Assembly: GCF_019956555.1 (NCBI RefSeq)
Contig: NZ_JAHBDQ010000006.1
Coordinates: 62,001-126,000, forward strand
Direction: 5' to 3'
DNA length: 64,000 bases
From: Pseudomonas sp. A-RE-19
Lineage (GTDB): Bacteria > Pseudomonadota > Gammaproteobacteria > Pseudomonadales > Pseudomonadaceae
The notes under the pieces are model-generated. The model was not told the DNA's origin, ran no database searches, and worked only from the letters and a program-made list of their open reading frames with translations. Of this stretch, positions 17,207 through 26,873 are shown one piece after another (position 1 is the stretch's first letter; every line of letters starts with the position of its first letter). Both the position numbers and the translations under genes were made by a program.

Positions 17207-18874
17207 TCAATCCTGCCACAGCACCGCCTCGCTGCGCTCGCTCCATTCTGCAAACCGAGCACCGTAAGCCGCTTCGATCATGTTGCGCTTGATCTTCAGG
17301 GTCGGTGTCAGGAAGCCGTTCTCTACCGCCCAACTGTCCTTGACCACCACCAATCGACGCAAGCGCTCATGCCTGTCGAGGACGCCGTTGACCTCCTCCA
17401 GCAGTTTTTCCAGGCTTGAATGCAAACCCGCCCGAGCCGATCCATTCGCGTCCTGCTGACCGACCGCCGACAGCACGCACAACCCCAGTGGTGCGCTCAG
17501 GCCGTCGCCAACTACACACACCTGTTCGATCCGCGAATGCACCGCCAGGCGATTTTCGATCGGCGCCGGGGCAACGTATTTGCCTTTGCTGGTTTTGAAG
17601 ATTTCCTTCAGGCGCCCGGTCAGTCGCAGATTGCCTTCGGCGTCTTCCTCACCCTTGTCACCGGTGCGCAAAAAGCCATCGTCAGTGAGAGTTTCGGCGG
17701 TTTTCTCAGGTTCCTTGAAATAGCCGAGCATGGTCGCGCCGCTGCGCACCAATACTTCGCCGGACGACTCGATGCGCACTTCGACCTCCGGGCACGGCCT
17801 ACCGATCCACCCGGGTTTGTTCTGCCCCGGCAGGCCGATGTGGGAGTAACCGCAGCTTTCGGTCATGCCGTACACCTCCAGCACATCCAGCCCCAGCTTG
17901 CGGTACCAGAGCAGCAGCGTCTGCGGCACTGGCGCCGCGCCGGACAAGGCGATGCGCAAGGCGTCCAGCCCCAGCCCGGCGAGGACTTTGTGCCCGACCC
18001 GTTTGCCGATGAAGGGCAACCCAAGCAGGAAGTCCAGACGCGTTGCCGGGATCTTGCCGTAGACACCCATCTGGAATTTGGTCCAGATCCGCGGCACGCC
18101 GAACAGCGCGGTCGGCCGTGCACGGCGCAAATCTGTGAGGAAGGTATCGAGGCTCTCGGCAAAGAACACGGTTTGCCCGGTATAGATCGACGCCAGCTCG
18201 ACGAACATGCGCTCGGCAACATGGCACAGCGGCAGATAAGACAGCAGGCGGTCCGACTCATTAAGGCCGAACAGCTGCGTGCCATGGGTGGTGGCAAATC
18301 CCAAGGTGGCGAAACTGTGCATCACGCCTTTGGGTTTACCCGTGGTGCCGGAGGTGTAAATGATGGTCGCCAGTTGATCGGCGGCGGGTTTGGGGTCGTC
18401 CTGAATCGGCGAGCTGCGTTGCAGATCGGCCCAACTGAAATCGAAGGTTCCGGACGGACACAGTGGCAGGCTGATGGTTGGCAGGTCGGGGCTGACTCCG
18501 GCGGACATGCCCGGCCAGTCATCCAGCTTGCCGATGAACACCAGCGCGGCTTCGGAATGATCGAGTACCTGGGCCACGGAATCGGCGGTCAGATTGGGAT
18601 ACAGCGGCACCGAGACATGCCCGGCCATCCAGATGGCCAGGTCGGTGATGATCCAGTGAGCGCAGTTTTTCGAGATCAGCGCGATGTGGCTGCCTTGCGG
18701 TAGTTCGCGAGCCCGTAGCCAGTGGGCGGCACAGCGCGCCTGATGGCCAACGTCGGCCCAGGTCAGCGTCTCGACCTGACCGCCCCCTGTCGGTTGCACC
18801 AGAAAGCGCTGACGGGGATGGCGGGCTTCACGCTCGTAGAAGACGTCCAGCGGCAAACGAAAAGCAGCAGACAT
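17207..18874 (-). CDS. AMP-binding long-chain acyl-CoA synthetase-like ligase
   Basis: 555 aa from the ATG at 18874, RBS GGGAG about 9 bp upstream. ATP loop YTSGTTGKPKGV (about 169-180), YGMTES, the Asp of FLRTGDKG, and the C-terminal hinge GRLKEIFKTSKGKYVAPAPIE of the long-chain FACS group. It activates a carboxylic acid to acyl-AMP and then acyl-CoA. The chain length cannot be read. A perfect 28-bp palindrome begins 36 bp upstream of the start codon, so transcription is probably repressor-controlled; no TetR gene is next to it. Confidence 0.92.
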   Translation of the reverse strand: MSAAFRLPLDVFYEREARHPRQRFLVQPTGGGQVETLTWADVGHQARCAAHWLRARELPQGSHIALISKNCAHWIITDLAIWMAGHVSVPLYPNLTADSVAQVLDHSEAALVFIGKLDDWPGMSAGVSPDLPTISLPLCPSGTFDFSWADLQRSSPIQDDPKPAADQLATIIYTSGTTGKPKGVMHSFATLGFATTHGTQLFGLNESDRLLSYLPLCHVAERMFVELASIYTGQTVFFAESLDTFLTDLRRARPTALFGVPRIWTKFQMGVYGKIPATRLDFLLGLPFIGKRVGHKVLAGLGLDALRIALSGAAPVPQTLLLWYRKLGLDVLEVYGMTESCGYSHIGLPGQNKPGWIGRPCPEVEVRIESSGEVLVRSGATMLGYFKEPEKTAETLTDDGFLRTGDKGEEDAEGNLRLTGRLKEIFKTSKGKYVAPAPIENRLAVHSRIEQVCVVGDGLSAPLGLCVLSAVGQQDANGSARAGLHSSLEKLLEEVNGVLDRHERLRRLVVVKDSWAVENGFLTPTLKIKRNMIEAAYGARFAEWSERSEAVLWQD

Positions 18875-18910
18875 GCGACTTGCTCCCTTATTTTTGTCTG
18901 GAGCAAGCGT

Positions 18911-18938
18911 AGTCAACCAAGCAAGTGCTTGGTTGACT
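18911..18938. promoter_or_regulatory. Perfect palindromic operator upstream of the acyl-CoA ligase
   Basis: Arms AGTCAACCAAGCA and TGCTTGGTTGACT (13 bp each, no mismatch) are separated by AG. On the coding strand, the right end gives TTGACT, with AAATAA 17 bp on as a possible -10, so a bound protein would cover the promoter. The CAAGC/GCTTG core resembles sites of TetR-type regulators of acyl-CoA metabolism (inference). Confidence 0.75.
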
Positions 18939-18990
18939 ATTTCACACAAAAAAAACGAACGATGCCTTTACAAGAAACGGAACGCCACCG

Positions 18991-19072
18991 CTCTTGTAGG
19001 AGCGAGGCTTGCCCGCGAAGGGGCCTTCGAAAACGCTAAAAGCTTCGCGGGCAAGCCTCGCTCCTACAAGAG
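18991..19072. repeat. REP-like palindrome (GTAGGAGCGAGGCTTGCCCGCGAAG variant)
   Basis: Left arm CTCTTGTAGGAGCGAGGCTT and its inverted copy AAGCCTCGCTCCTACAAGAG, separated by short inner arms and an AT-rich loop. The stem is about 30 bp, lying between sixA and the ligase promoter. Confidence 0.9.
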
Positions 19073-19093
19073 CAGAAGCAAAGCAAAAGCAGA

Positions 19094-19546
19094 TTACGGG
19101 TGCTTGATGCCGTTGAGCCTCATCGACCCGATCAGCAGTTCATTGTTCTCAAGCTCGGCCAGGCCGGCGGTGCTGACTCTTTCCGGTGGGTAGCCGGCGC
19201 CGTGCTGCAGGTAGCTCAGCAGGCTGCCCACCAGCGGATTGTGACTGACCAGCAAGACGTCACTCACCGATACAAGCTGCTCCGCCACCTTGTCCGGATC
19301 GGTATCCGGGGTCAGCCAGTCGACCGTGCGAATTTCCGGCTCGAAACCCAGTGCCTCACGCACCAGCAAAGCGGTCTCCTGCGCTCGCAGGAAAGGACTG
19401 GCATAAATGGCGGTGAGCGGCTGGCCGATCAATTCGGCGGCAGTGCGCAACACCTCTACACGGCCATGGGCGGTCAATTTCCGCTCGGAGTCGGGGCGAG
19501 TATCGTGAGGTTCGGCTTCACCATGACGCAATACCCAGAGTTTCAT
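19094..19546 (-). CDS. sixA: Phosphohistidine phosphatase SixA
   Basis: 150 aa, the normal SixA length. Histidine phosphatase motif RHGEA with H8, second catalytic His H102 in VSHNPLVG, and Arg in YASPFLRAQET. SixA dephosphorylates phosphohistidine, including that on nitrogen-PTS protein NPr or Hpt domains. It overlaps the upstream DUF4389 gene by 4 bp, so both are co-translated. Confidence 0.92.
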   Translation of the reverse strand: MKLWVLRHGEAEPHDTRPDSERKLTAHGRVEVLRTAAELIGQPLTAIYASPFLRAQETALLVREALGFEPEIRTVDWLTPDTDPDKVAEQLVSVSDVLLVSHNPLVGSLLSYLQHGAGYPPERVSTAGLAELENNELLIGSMRLNGIKHP

Positions 19547-19890
19547 AGCTTCGGTTCCTCATCTCGGGCCGGATGCGGTGCCGGCGCCACAACGTGAGGC
19601 GCTTCACCTTCCGGTGTACGCGGCGTCGGCCAGTCGGCGAACGGCCAGGGCTTCTGGTCGCTGTGAAAGCTGCCGAAACGACCGATCTGCGCCAGAAACT
19701 GGCTCAGGCTGTCGCCGAAATTCATCAAGCTGGCGCTCGGTGCGCCATAAATCAAACGATAGATCAGCTGCACCAACACCACCGCACCGAGGATGAACTG
19801 CGCCACTTGCCAGACCAGCACATAGACAACCATCCACAACACCCGCAGCAGGATGGATTCGTACTTGGCTTCTATTTTCGGATCGTTCAT
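19543..19890 (-). CDS. DUF4389 membrane protein
   Basis: 115 aa. A hydrophobic block (about 15-47, VLWMVVYVLVWQVAQFILGAV...) forms one long or two short helices, followed by a cytoplasmic tail ending in a Pro/Ala/Glu-rich segment. It matches the DUF4389 family, which is small membrane proteins of unknown role. Its stop overlaps the SixA start (ATGA), and gpsA lies 31 bp upstream, giving a gpsA-DUF4389-sixA order on the minus strand. Confidence 0.88.
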   Translation of the reverse strand: MNDPKIEAKYESILLRVLWMVVYVLVWQVAQFILGAVVLVQLIYRLIYGAPSASLMNFGDSLSQFLAQIGRFGSFHSDQKPWPFADWPTPRTPEGEAPHVVAPAPHPARDEEPKL

Positions 19891-19921
19891 GTCTCGCTCC
19901 CTGCCCTAGTAGGTTGAATAC

Positions 19922-20947
19922 TCAGTTGAAACCGCTGGTGGAAATAAAGTCCACGTCGGTTTTCGGTTCGGCGCGCATCAATAGCTCAATCACTTGGTCA
20001 AGCGTGCGCCCTTCGAACAGAATCGCGTGCAATCCGGCGACCAGCGGCATATACACGCCCACTTCCTGGGCTTTGGCCTTGAGCACCTTGAGGGTGTTCA
20101 CGCCTTCGGCGACTTCGCCCAGACGCGTCACCGCATCCTCCAGGCTCAAGCCCTGGCCGAGGGCAAACCCGACCTGATAGTTGCGGCTTTTGGGCGATGA
20201 ACAGGTAACGATCAAATCGCCGACACCCGCCAGCCCCAGGAACGTCATCGGGTTGGCGCCCTGATTCACCGCGAAGCGGGTCATTTCCGCCAGTGCCCGG
20301 GTGATCAGCATGCTTTTGGTGTTTTCGCCCATGCCCAACGCCACCGCCATGCCGGCGATGATGGCGTAGACGTTTTTCAGCGCCCCGCCCAGTTCCACGC
20401 CAAAGCGGTCGGCGCTGGCGTACACGCGAAAGGTGCGGCCATGCAGCGCGGCCTGGACTTGCTGGCAAAGATCTTCATCTTCGCTGGCGACCACCGTGGC
20501 GGTCAGCGCGTGTTCGGCGATTTCACGGGCAAGATTCGGCCCGGACAGCACGCCAATGCGCGCTTGCGGGGCGATGTCTTCGAGGATCTCGCTCATCAGC
20601 TTGAACGTATGGGCTTCGATGCCTTTGGTCAGGCTCACCAGCAGCTTGCCGCTCAACAGCTGGGCGTAGGGTGCCAGGACTGAGCGCAGCGCGCTGGACG
20701 GCAGCGCGACGAAGCACAGGTCGCAGGCCTCCAGCGTGGCTTGCAGGTCAGTGACCGCCTCCACAGCCGGAAGAATCTTGATGCCTTTGAGGTAACGCGG
20801 GTTCTCGCGATTGACCCGTATGGCCTCGGCCTGCTCGGGGTCACGCATCCACAACCGGACCTGATGCCCGTTCTCGGCCAGCAGATTAGCCACGGCGGTA
20901 CCAAAACTTCCGCCTCCCAGGACCGCAATTGGGCGCTGTTCAGTCAT
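19922..20947 (-). CDS. gpsA: NAD(P)H-dependent glycerol-3-phosphate dehydrogenase
   Basis: 341 aa from the ATG at 20947; upstream extension dropped as unconserved. It reduces dihydroxyacetone phosphate to sn-glycerol 3-phosphate, the backbone for phospholipids. Rossmann motif [12 protein letters not shown] (residues 9-20) and the catalytic lysine in [13 protein letters not shown] (K191) are intact. First gene of the leftward gpsA-DUF4389-sixA set and divergent from the TonB-dependent receptor. Confidence 0.97.
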   Translation of the reverse strand: MTEQRPIAVLGGGSFGTAVANLLAENGHQVRLWMRDPEQAEAIRVNRENPRYLKGIKILPAVEAVTDLQATLEACDLCFVALPSSALRSVLAPYAQLLSGKLLVSLTKGIEAHTFKLMSEILEDIAPQARIGVLSGPNLAREIAEHALTATVVASEDEDLCQQVQAALHGRTFRVYASADRFGVELGGALKNVYAIIAGMAVALGMGENTKSMLITRALAEMTRFAVNQGANPMTFLGLAGVGDLIVTCSSPKSRNYQVGFALGQGLSLEDAVTRLGEVAEGVNTLKVLKAKAQEVGVYMPLVAGLHAILFEGRTLDQVIELLMRAEPKTDVDFISTSGFN

Positions 20948-21143
20948 ATGCAATCCGTTAATCCATACCAGTGGCGATGTCGGCATTATACGGAGCGGCC
21001 CAGTCGCGACCAGCCCTCGCATCAATTACCGATACTTGTAGGAAGAAGACCAAGAAAACCAAGGAAAATGCCCACATCGTGACTGGAAAAGTCATTGCTC
21101 TCGGTTAACATGCGCGCCAATTAATCGCTATCAAGGCCGCGCC

Positions 21144-23267
21144 GTGTCTTTTGGCTCCCCTTATCCTCGCTCGCCACTGGTACTGGCGCTGATATTCAGC
21201 CCGCCATTGCTGGCCGACGACCTGTTTCTCGACAACGAACCGTTGCCGCAAGTGCTGACGGCGACGCGTCTGAAGCAATCGCCGGCGGCCGTGCCGGGGA
21301 GCATGACGGTGATCGATAACGAACTGATCCATGCCAGCGGCGCCCGGGACATCAGCGAGTTGCTGCGGCTGGTGCCGGGGATGATGGTCGGCAATATCAG
21401 CGGCAATCAGGCGGCGGTGAACTATCACGGCACCAACGCCAGCGAAGCACGGCGCATGCAAGTGTTGATCGACGGCCGCTCGGTGTACCGCGCGGGCCTG
21501 GCCACGGTGGACTGGAGTGATATTCCGGTGGCCATGGAAGACATCGAGCGCATCGAGGTATTCCGCGGCCCGAACACCGTCAGCTACGGCGCCAACGCAC
21601 TGATGGCGGTGGTCAATATCATCACCCGCAAACCCGCCGACAGCCACGGCACGCGGCTGAAAGTCACCCGTGGCCAGCGCGGCATCAATGACTTCTACGC
21701 CAGCCAGGGCACGGGTTGGGACAGCGGCGACTTGCGTCTGTCTCTGTCCGGCCAACAAGACGACGGCTTCGACTCGGACCGCACCGGCGCCGATTACCGC
21801 GACAGCCGTCGCTTGAACCGCTTCAGCCTCGCCGTCAGCCAGACGCTGGATGAAAACCAGAGTATCGACTGGCAACTGAACGCCAAGGACGGAACCAACC
21901 AGCGGCCGTATACCTATCGTCCGGTGTTCTCGGGGATTACCGCCGCCGGGAATAATTCCGACGTCATCGCCAAGGATTATGCCGGCTCGCTGCGCTGGAA
22001 CTTGGACATCAATCCCGATCACAGCCTTTATATCCAAGGCTCGGCGCAACACTGGGATCGCCAGCAGACGTGGCGTGCCTGCGATGCCGAGGTCTCGTTC
22101 AGCCCGGAGCTGACCCAACTGTGGCAACTCAACCCGAACTACACCGAACGCCTGGCGCGCAACATGGAACGTTACACCGGTTCCGGCGCGCCGGCGGGTA
22201 CTGCGGCTGAACGTGCGCTGGGCAATCAGGTACTGCGGCAATGGCAAAATGGCGCCCGACAAACCGTCTGCGGCGACATCGACCAGAGCGCCCGGGAATC
22301 GCGCTACGACCTCGAACTGCAAGACACCCTGAGCCTGTCCGACAGCCTGCGGCTGGTCAGCGGCATGAACTATCGTTACGACCGGGCAGACTCCGAGACT
22401 TACTTCAATGGCACGCTTGACGACACCACCTGGCGAGCGTTCGGCCAACTCGAGTGGCGTGCCACCGAGCACTGGTTGCTGCAAGGCGGTGCGATGTATG
22501 AAGACACGCAATTGACCGGCAACTCGCTGACCCCGCGGGTGGCGGTCAATTACCTGATCAACCCGCGCCACGGCTTGCGTGCAGTGTATTCGGAAGCCAT
22601 CCGCTCACCGGACATGTTCGAGAACAACGTCAACTGGAGTTATCAGGTGACCAACCTGCAGCCCAGTGCCTACGGTCAGACCAGCGCCCGCTATTTCGTC
22701 AGAACCCGCGGCCCGGGCGATCTCGAACAGGAACGCATGCGCTCCCGGGAACTGGGTTACAACGGCTACTTCGCAGAGTGGGGGCTGGCGGTCGACGTGA
22801 AGCTGTTCTACGACGAAATCACCGGCATGATCAGCGAACCGCTGCGCAACAATCAGTACATTGCCAGCAACTCGAACAGCTCGCGCTTCAGCGGGACTGA
22901 AGCCCAGCTCGACTGGCGCGTCAGCAGCGCCGATCGTCTGCGCCTGACCTACGCCTATGTCGATGCCGAGGCCAGTAACCCGCTGGACGCACAACAGACG
23001 GCGCGCAACAGCGGCTCCGCCGGTTGGCTGCGCAACTGGGACCATGGCTGGAACAGCGCACTCTTCTACTATGGTGCCGACGCCCTCAACGGTTACCGCT
23101 TCGAACGGATCGACACCCGCATCGCCAAACGCATCGGCTTGGGCAAGGCCAATCTGGAACTGGCCGCAATCCTCCAGCAACGCCTCGACAATCAGCCCAC
23201 CACCTTCGTCGACAACAACTACGACGAGCGCCGGGTGCTCTACTTCAGCGCGGAGCTGGAGTTCTAG
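21144..23267 (+). CDS. TonB-dependent outer-membrane receptor
   Basis: 707 aa from a GTG start. A signal peptide (to about residue 24, SPPLLADD) precedes a TonB-box-like PQVLTATRL, then a plug domain (about 35-155) with DIERIEVFRGPNTVSYGANALMAVVNIIT, then a 22-strand-type barrel ending in YFSAELEF with terminal Phe. It resembles the BtuB/Cir size class. Only 1 bp separates it from the next gene, a periplasmic binding protein, and a hybrid kinase overlaps that, so all three form one operon. The ligand is not deducible. No iron-box sequence was recognised upstream. Confidence 0.93.
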   Translation: MSFGSPYPRSPLVLALIFSPPLLADDLFLDNEPLPQVLTATRLKQSPAAVPGSMTVIDNELIHASGARDISELLRLVPGMMVGNISGNQAAVNYHGTNASEARRMQVLIDGRSVYRAGLATVDWSDIPVAMEDIERIEVFRGPNTVSYGANALMAVVNIITRKPADSHGTRLKVTRGQRGINDFYASQGTGWDSGDLRLSLSGQQDDGFDSDRTGADYRDSRRLNRFSLAVSQTLDENQSIDWQLNAKDGTNQRPYTYRPVFSGITAAGNNSDVIAKDYAGSLRWNLDINPDHSLYIQGSAQHWDRQQTWRACDAEVSFSPELTQLWQLNPNYTERLARNMERYTGSGAPAGTAAERALGNQVLRQWQNGARQTVCGDIDQSARESRYDLELQDTLSLSDSLRLVSGMNYRYDRADSETYFNGTLDDTTWRAFGQLEWRATEHWLLQGGAMYEDTQLTGNSLTPRVAVNYLINPRHGLRAVYSEAIRSPDMFENNVNWSYQVTNLQPSAYGQTSARYFVRTRGPGDLEQERMRSRELGYNGYFAEWGLAVDVKLFYDEITGMISEPLRNNQYIASNSNSSRFSGTEAQLDWRVSSADRLRLTYAYVDAEASNPLDAQQTARNSGSAGWLRNWDHGWNSALFYYGADALNGYRFERIDTRIAKRIGLGKANLELAAILQQRLDNQPTTFVDNNYDERRVLYFSAELEF

Positions 23268-23268
23268 G

Positions 23269-24201
23269 ATGAAGCATCGCCCGTCACCGAAGACGCCAAC
23301 CCTTGGCCGCCTGCTGGCCGGATTGTGCCTGGTGTTTACCGGGCTGCTGTGCACGCTGCCCGCACGAGCCGCCGACATTCTGCTGACGGGGGCCGAGGAC
23401 AGCCCCGGCGTGCAGTCTTTCGTTCAGGCCCTGAGCGAGTTGCGCCCCACCGACAGCGTGCGTTTCCAGCCTGTCACCAGCCTGCCGGCACCTGGTCACA
23501 TGCCCGCTGGCACCCGCCTGATTCTGCTCGACTTGCCCAGCCTCGACTGGCGCCTGCAAGACCCCCAGGGCCCGGCGACACTGGTCCTGCGCATCAGTCG
23601 CCTGCAAGCCCGCCAACGCCTGGGCAATGACCTGCCCTCGCACCTCAGCCTGCTCTGGAGTGATCCGCCGCTGGATCGACAGTTGCGCCTGACCCGGCTC
23701 CTCCTGCCTCAGGCCCGGCGGGTGGGCGTGCTTTACGACAGCCACAGCGAATTCCTTTTGAAAGAACTGCGTCAGGCCGCCCTGCCCCTGGGCCTTGAAG
23801 TGGTCCCCGAGCGCTGGGATAACACCCATGACAGCCGTCCCTTGCAGGCCCTGCTGAAAAACAGTGATGTGCTGCTGGGCCTGGACGACCCTGACCTGTA
23901 CAACCCTAAAACGGTGAAAAACCTGCTGCTCAGCAGCTATGCGCGGCAACTGGCGCTGATCGGTCCCAACGCAGCCTTCGTCAGGGCCGGCAGCCTGGCC
24001 AGCACCTACAGCGACCAGAACGATTGGCTGAGGATTCTCGACGAACTGCTCGACCGCCCCTCGAGCACCTGGCCGCGCGCACTCTATCCGCAACACTTCA
24101 AGGTCTTAAGCAACCCGCAAGTCGCTCGTTCATTAAGCATTGAACCGATGGATGAAGCCTCTGTCGCAACACAGCTGGCCGAAGGAGAACGCCGCCCATG
24201 A
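23269..24201 (+). CDS. ABC-type periplasmic substrate-binding protein without a transporter
   Basis: 310 aa from the ATG at 23269. Signal peptide to about residue 35 (TLPARAADI). Two-lobe binding-protein pattern of the ABC_sub_bind/TrpX-like group: [18 protein letters not shown] (lobe-1 edge), [20 protein letters not shown], and [24 protein letters not shown]. No permease or ATPase gene is near. Its placement between an outer-membrane receptor and a sensor kinase (ATGA overlap with the kinase) suggests it presents a ligand to the kinase rather than to an importer; that is inference. Confidence 0.85.
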   Translation: MKHRPSPKTPTLGRLLAGLCLVFTGLLCTLPARAADILLTGAEDSPGVQSFVQALSELRPTDSVRFQPVTSLPAPGHMPAGTRLILLDLPSLDWRLQDPQGPATLVLRISRLQARQRLGNDLPSHLSLLWSDPPLDRQLRLTRLLLPQARRVGVLYDSHSEFLLKELRQAALPLGLEVVPERWDNTHDSRPLQALLKNSDVLLGLDDPDLYNPKTVKNLLLSSYARQLALIGPNAAFVRAGSLASTYSDQNDWLRILDELLDRPSSTWPRALYPQHFKVLSNPQVARSLSIEPMDEASVATQLAEGERRP

Positions 24202-26099
24202 CCTTCCGTCGCGGTTGGGACATCAATACCCGCACCCAGATCATCAGCCTCGGCCCGGCTCTGCTGCTGACGTTGCTGCTGATCAGTTTTTTCACCTTCG
24301 TGCGAATCCAGGACCTGCGCCAGGAGCTCAATCACACCGGGCAACTGATCGCCAACCAACTGGCGCCGGCCACCGAATACGGAGTGATCTCGGGCAACAA
24401 TGAAGTGCTCGAAAGTTTGCTCAAGGCCACCCTGGCCACGCCCAATGTGCGTTTTCTGGAAGTACAGGACAGCGCCAACCGGATTCTGGTGTACGTCGAG
24501 CAACCGTCGGAAACCCACAAGCACTCGCACCAAGTGGAAGTGTTCCAGGCACCGGTACGCCTGCAACGCATCGCGCTCAACAATGACTTCTTACAGAACA
24601 GCCGTACCACCGCCAGCGTGCCGGGCGAGGATTATCTGGGCCGGGTGATCGTCGGCCTGTCCAATGACGCCTTCAACCAGCGCCAGCAGGAAATCCTCTT
24701 CAAGGCCGGGATCCTGGCCTTGTTCGCCCTGTTGTTTACATTTTTGCTGGCTCGGCGCCTGGCCGGCAGCCTGTCACAACCGATCCACGACATCGGTAAC
24801 GCCGTCAAGGCGATCCAGGAAGGCGACTACAAGACGCCCCTGCCGATTGTCGACGACACCGAACTGGGCGCCCTGTCGCAACACATCAACAACCTTGCCC
24901 AAGGCCTTGAACAAGCCAGTCGCGAACAACACCAGGCCATGGCGCAATTGATCCAGACCCGCGAAGAAGCGGAAAAAGCCAACAATGCCAAATCCGATTT
25001 CCTGGCAATGATGAGCCATGAACTGCGCACACCGATGAATGGCGTGCTGGGCATGCTGCAACTGCTGGAAACCACCGAGATGACCGAGGAGCAGATCGAA
25101 TACGCGGCGCTGGCCTCGGAATCCACCGAACACTTGCTCAAAGTCATCAACGATATTCTCGATTTCTCGCGCATCGAGCGCTCGGAACTGGAGCTGGAGC
25201 ACATCCCGTTCAACCTCGCGGACCTGATCAGCAGTTGCGCCCAGTCGTTCCAGCACAGCGCAGCGCAACGCGGGCTCGACCTGCAACTGCTGATCCCCGA
25301 GGACATGCGCACGCTGCAGGTACTGGGCGACCCGACCCGGATCCGGCAGATCCTGGTCAATCTGGTCGGTAATGCCTTGAAGTTCACCGAACACGGCTGC
25401 GTATCGATCGAACCGCAATGGCAGTCCCTGGACCACGAACTGCTGTGGTTCACCTGCACGGTGCGCGACAGCGGGATTGGCATCTCGCCCGCAAGCCTGG
25501 AATCGATGTTTAAGGCGTTCCAGCAGGCCGACAGTTCTATTTCAAGACGTTACGGCGGCACCGGACTGGGGCTGCCGATTGCCCGTACCCTGGCTGAGCG
25601 GATGGGCGGCACGCTGCGCGCCCAGAGCGAAGAAGGCGTTGGCTCGGTATTCACCCTGGAAATTCCTCTGGCGCTCCATAAGCAGTCACTGCCCATGCTG
25701 AAGCCGCGCATACACGCCGGCAATGATCATGGAGAAGGTCGTAATGTGCTGTTGGTAGAGGATAATCCGGTCAATCGCACCGTCGTCGAAGCAATGTTGC
25801 GCAGCCTGGGCTTTACTGTCAGCGTCGTCACGGATGGTGCCCAAGCGGTGCGCAGTGCCGAGAGTCTGATTTTTGAAGCGATTCTGATGGACTGCCGACT
25901 GCCGGTCATCGACGGTTACGAGGCCACCCGTCAGATCCGCCAATTGCCCGGCTGCGCTGACGTGCCGATCATCGCCCTGACGGCCAATGTCTTGCAGGGC
26001 GACCGTGAAGCCTGTCTGTCGGTGGGGATGAACGATTACCTGGCCAAGCCCTTCAAACGCGCTGATCTGCAGCAAATTTTGCAGCGATGGGTGCAGTAG
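24198..26099 (+). CDS. Hybrid sensor histidine kinase, likely PA1611-type
   Basis: 633 aa. TM1 about 14-37, a periplasmic domain of about 125 residues opening [19 protein letters not shown] (CHASE8 or BarA/GacS-like), TM2 about 170-190, HAMP 190-245, dimerisation helix with H274 in [14 protein letters not shown], ATPase with NALKFTE and [10 protein letters not shown], and a C-terminal receiver with D565 in [14 protein letters not shown]. There is no Hpt domain. In P. aeruginosa PA1611, next to fabA (PA1610), signals through HptB and contacts RetS; the same neighbourhood here suggests an ortholog (from memory). The gene overlaps the binding-protein gene by 4 bp. Confidence 0.93.
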   Translation: MTFRRGWDINTRTQIISLGPALLLTLLLISFFTFVRIQDLRQELNHTGQLIANQLAPATEYGVISGNNEVLESLLKATLATPNVRFLEVQDSANRILVYVEQPSETHKHSHQVEVFQAPVRLQRIALNNDFLQNSRTTASVPGEDYLGRVIVGLSNDAFNQRQQEILFKAGILALFALLFTFLLARRLAGSLSQPIHDIGNAVKAIQEGDYKTPLPIVDDTELGALSQHINNLAQGLEQASREQHQAMAQLIQTREEAEKANNAKSDFLAMMSHELRTPMNGVLGMLQLLETTEMTEEQIEYAALASESTEHLLKVINDILDFSRIERSELELEHIPFNLADLISSCAQSFQHSAAQRGLDLQLLIPEDMRTLQVLGDPTRIRQILVNLVGNALKFTEHGCVSIEPQWQSLDHELLWFTCTVRDSGIGISPASLESMFKAFQQADSSISRRYGGTGLGLPIARTLAERMGGTLRAQSEEGVGSVFTLEIPLALHKQSLPMLKPRIHAGNDHGEGRNVLLVEDNPVNRTVVEAMLRSLGFTVSVVTDGAQAVRSAESLIFEAILMDCRLPVIDGYEATRQIRQLPGCADVPIIALTANVLQGDREACLSVGMNDYLAKPFKRADLQQILQRWVQ

Positions 26100-26197
26100 T
26101 ACAGGCCTTTCGGCTATCTGCGACTGGCGTGAATGACGAAATTGCGGCAGTCTTAGGCACCCGAACAGGTCCCCAAAGGGGCTTGAATAATAATTTC

Positions 26198-26215
26198 AGT
26201 GCACAAGTGTACATT
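26198..26215. promoter_or_regulatory. Candidate FabR/DesT-like operator upstream of fabA
   Basis: Imperfect palindrome AGTGCACAAGTGTACATT, core TGCACA/TGTACA with 2-bp centre. Its layout resembles DesT or FabR operators, which control unsaturated fatty-acid genes in P. aeruginosa and E. coli. It lies about 130 bp before fabA next to an AT-rich stretch (TTGAATAATAAT) that could hold the promoter. Confidence 0.5.
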
Positions 26216-26346
26216 CATGTCCTTGGTGCTGTGACTTTCACCACAACGCAATAGTCTATGAGTAGGCTGCTGACTCGAGGCATGAACGCTTCGATCGGCC
26301 GGGAAGATTCGCCCCACCCTGCCGCATGGACTATTGAGGAGCTCGC

Positions 26347-26862
26347 ATGACCAAACAAAACGCCTTTACTCGGGAAGACCTGCTGCGCTGCAGTCGTGGT
26401 GAGTTGTTCGGCCCGGGTAACGCGCAACTGCCGGCCCCGAACATGCTGATGGTCGATCGCATCACCCATATCAGCGAAGAGGGTGGCAAGTACGGCAAAG
26501 GTGAATTGGTCGCCGAGCTGGATATCACTCCAGACCTGTGGTTCTTCGCCTGCCACTTCGAAGGTGATCCGGTCATGCCGGGCTGCCTGGGCCTTGATGC
26601 CATGTGGCAACTCGTCGGTTTCTTCCTCGGCTGGCAAGGCTTGCCGGGCCGCGGTCGCGCCCTGGGTTCGGGCGAAGTGAAATTCTTTGGCCAGGTACTG
26701 CCGACCGCCAAGAAAGTCACCTATAACATCCATATCAAACGCGTCCTGAAGGGCAAGCTGAACATGGCCATTGCCGATGGTTCGGTGACCGTCGACGGTC
26801 GCGAAATCTACACCGCCGAAGGCCTTCGGGTCGGCGTATTCACCTCCACTGACAACTTCTAA
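26347..26862 (+). CDS. fabA: 3-hydroxydecanoyl-ACP dehydratase/isomerase
   Basis: 171 aa, exact family length. It makes trans-2- and then cis-3-decenoyl-ACP, the branch point to unsaturated fatty acids. Catalytic H70 ([15 protein letters not shown]) and D84 (LGLDAMWQ) are present. RBS GAGGAGC before the ATG. fabB follows after 11 bp, the standard fabA-fabB operon of gamma-proteobacteria that make unsaturated fatty acids anaerobically. Confidence 0.98.
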   Translation: MTKQNAFTREDLLRCSRGELFGPGNAQLPAPNMLMVDRITHISEEGGKYGKGELVAELDITPDLWFFACHFEGDPVMPGCLGLDAMWQLVGFFLGWQGLPGRGRALGSGEVKFFGQVLPTAKKVTYNIHIKRVLKGKLNMAIADGSVTVDGREIYTAEGLRVGVFTSTDNF

Positions 26863-26873
26863 GGGTTATTCGC

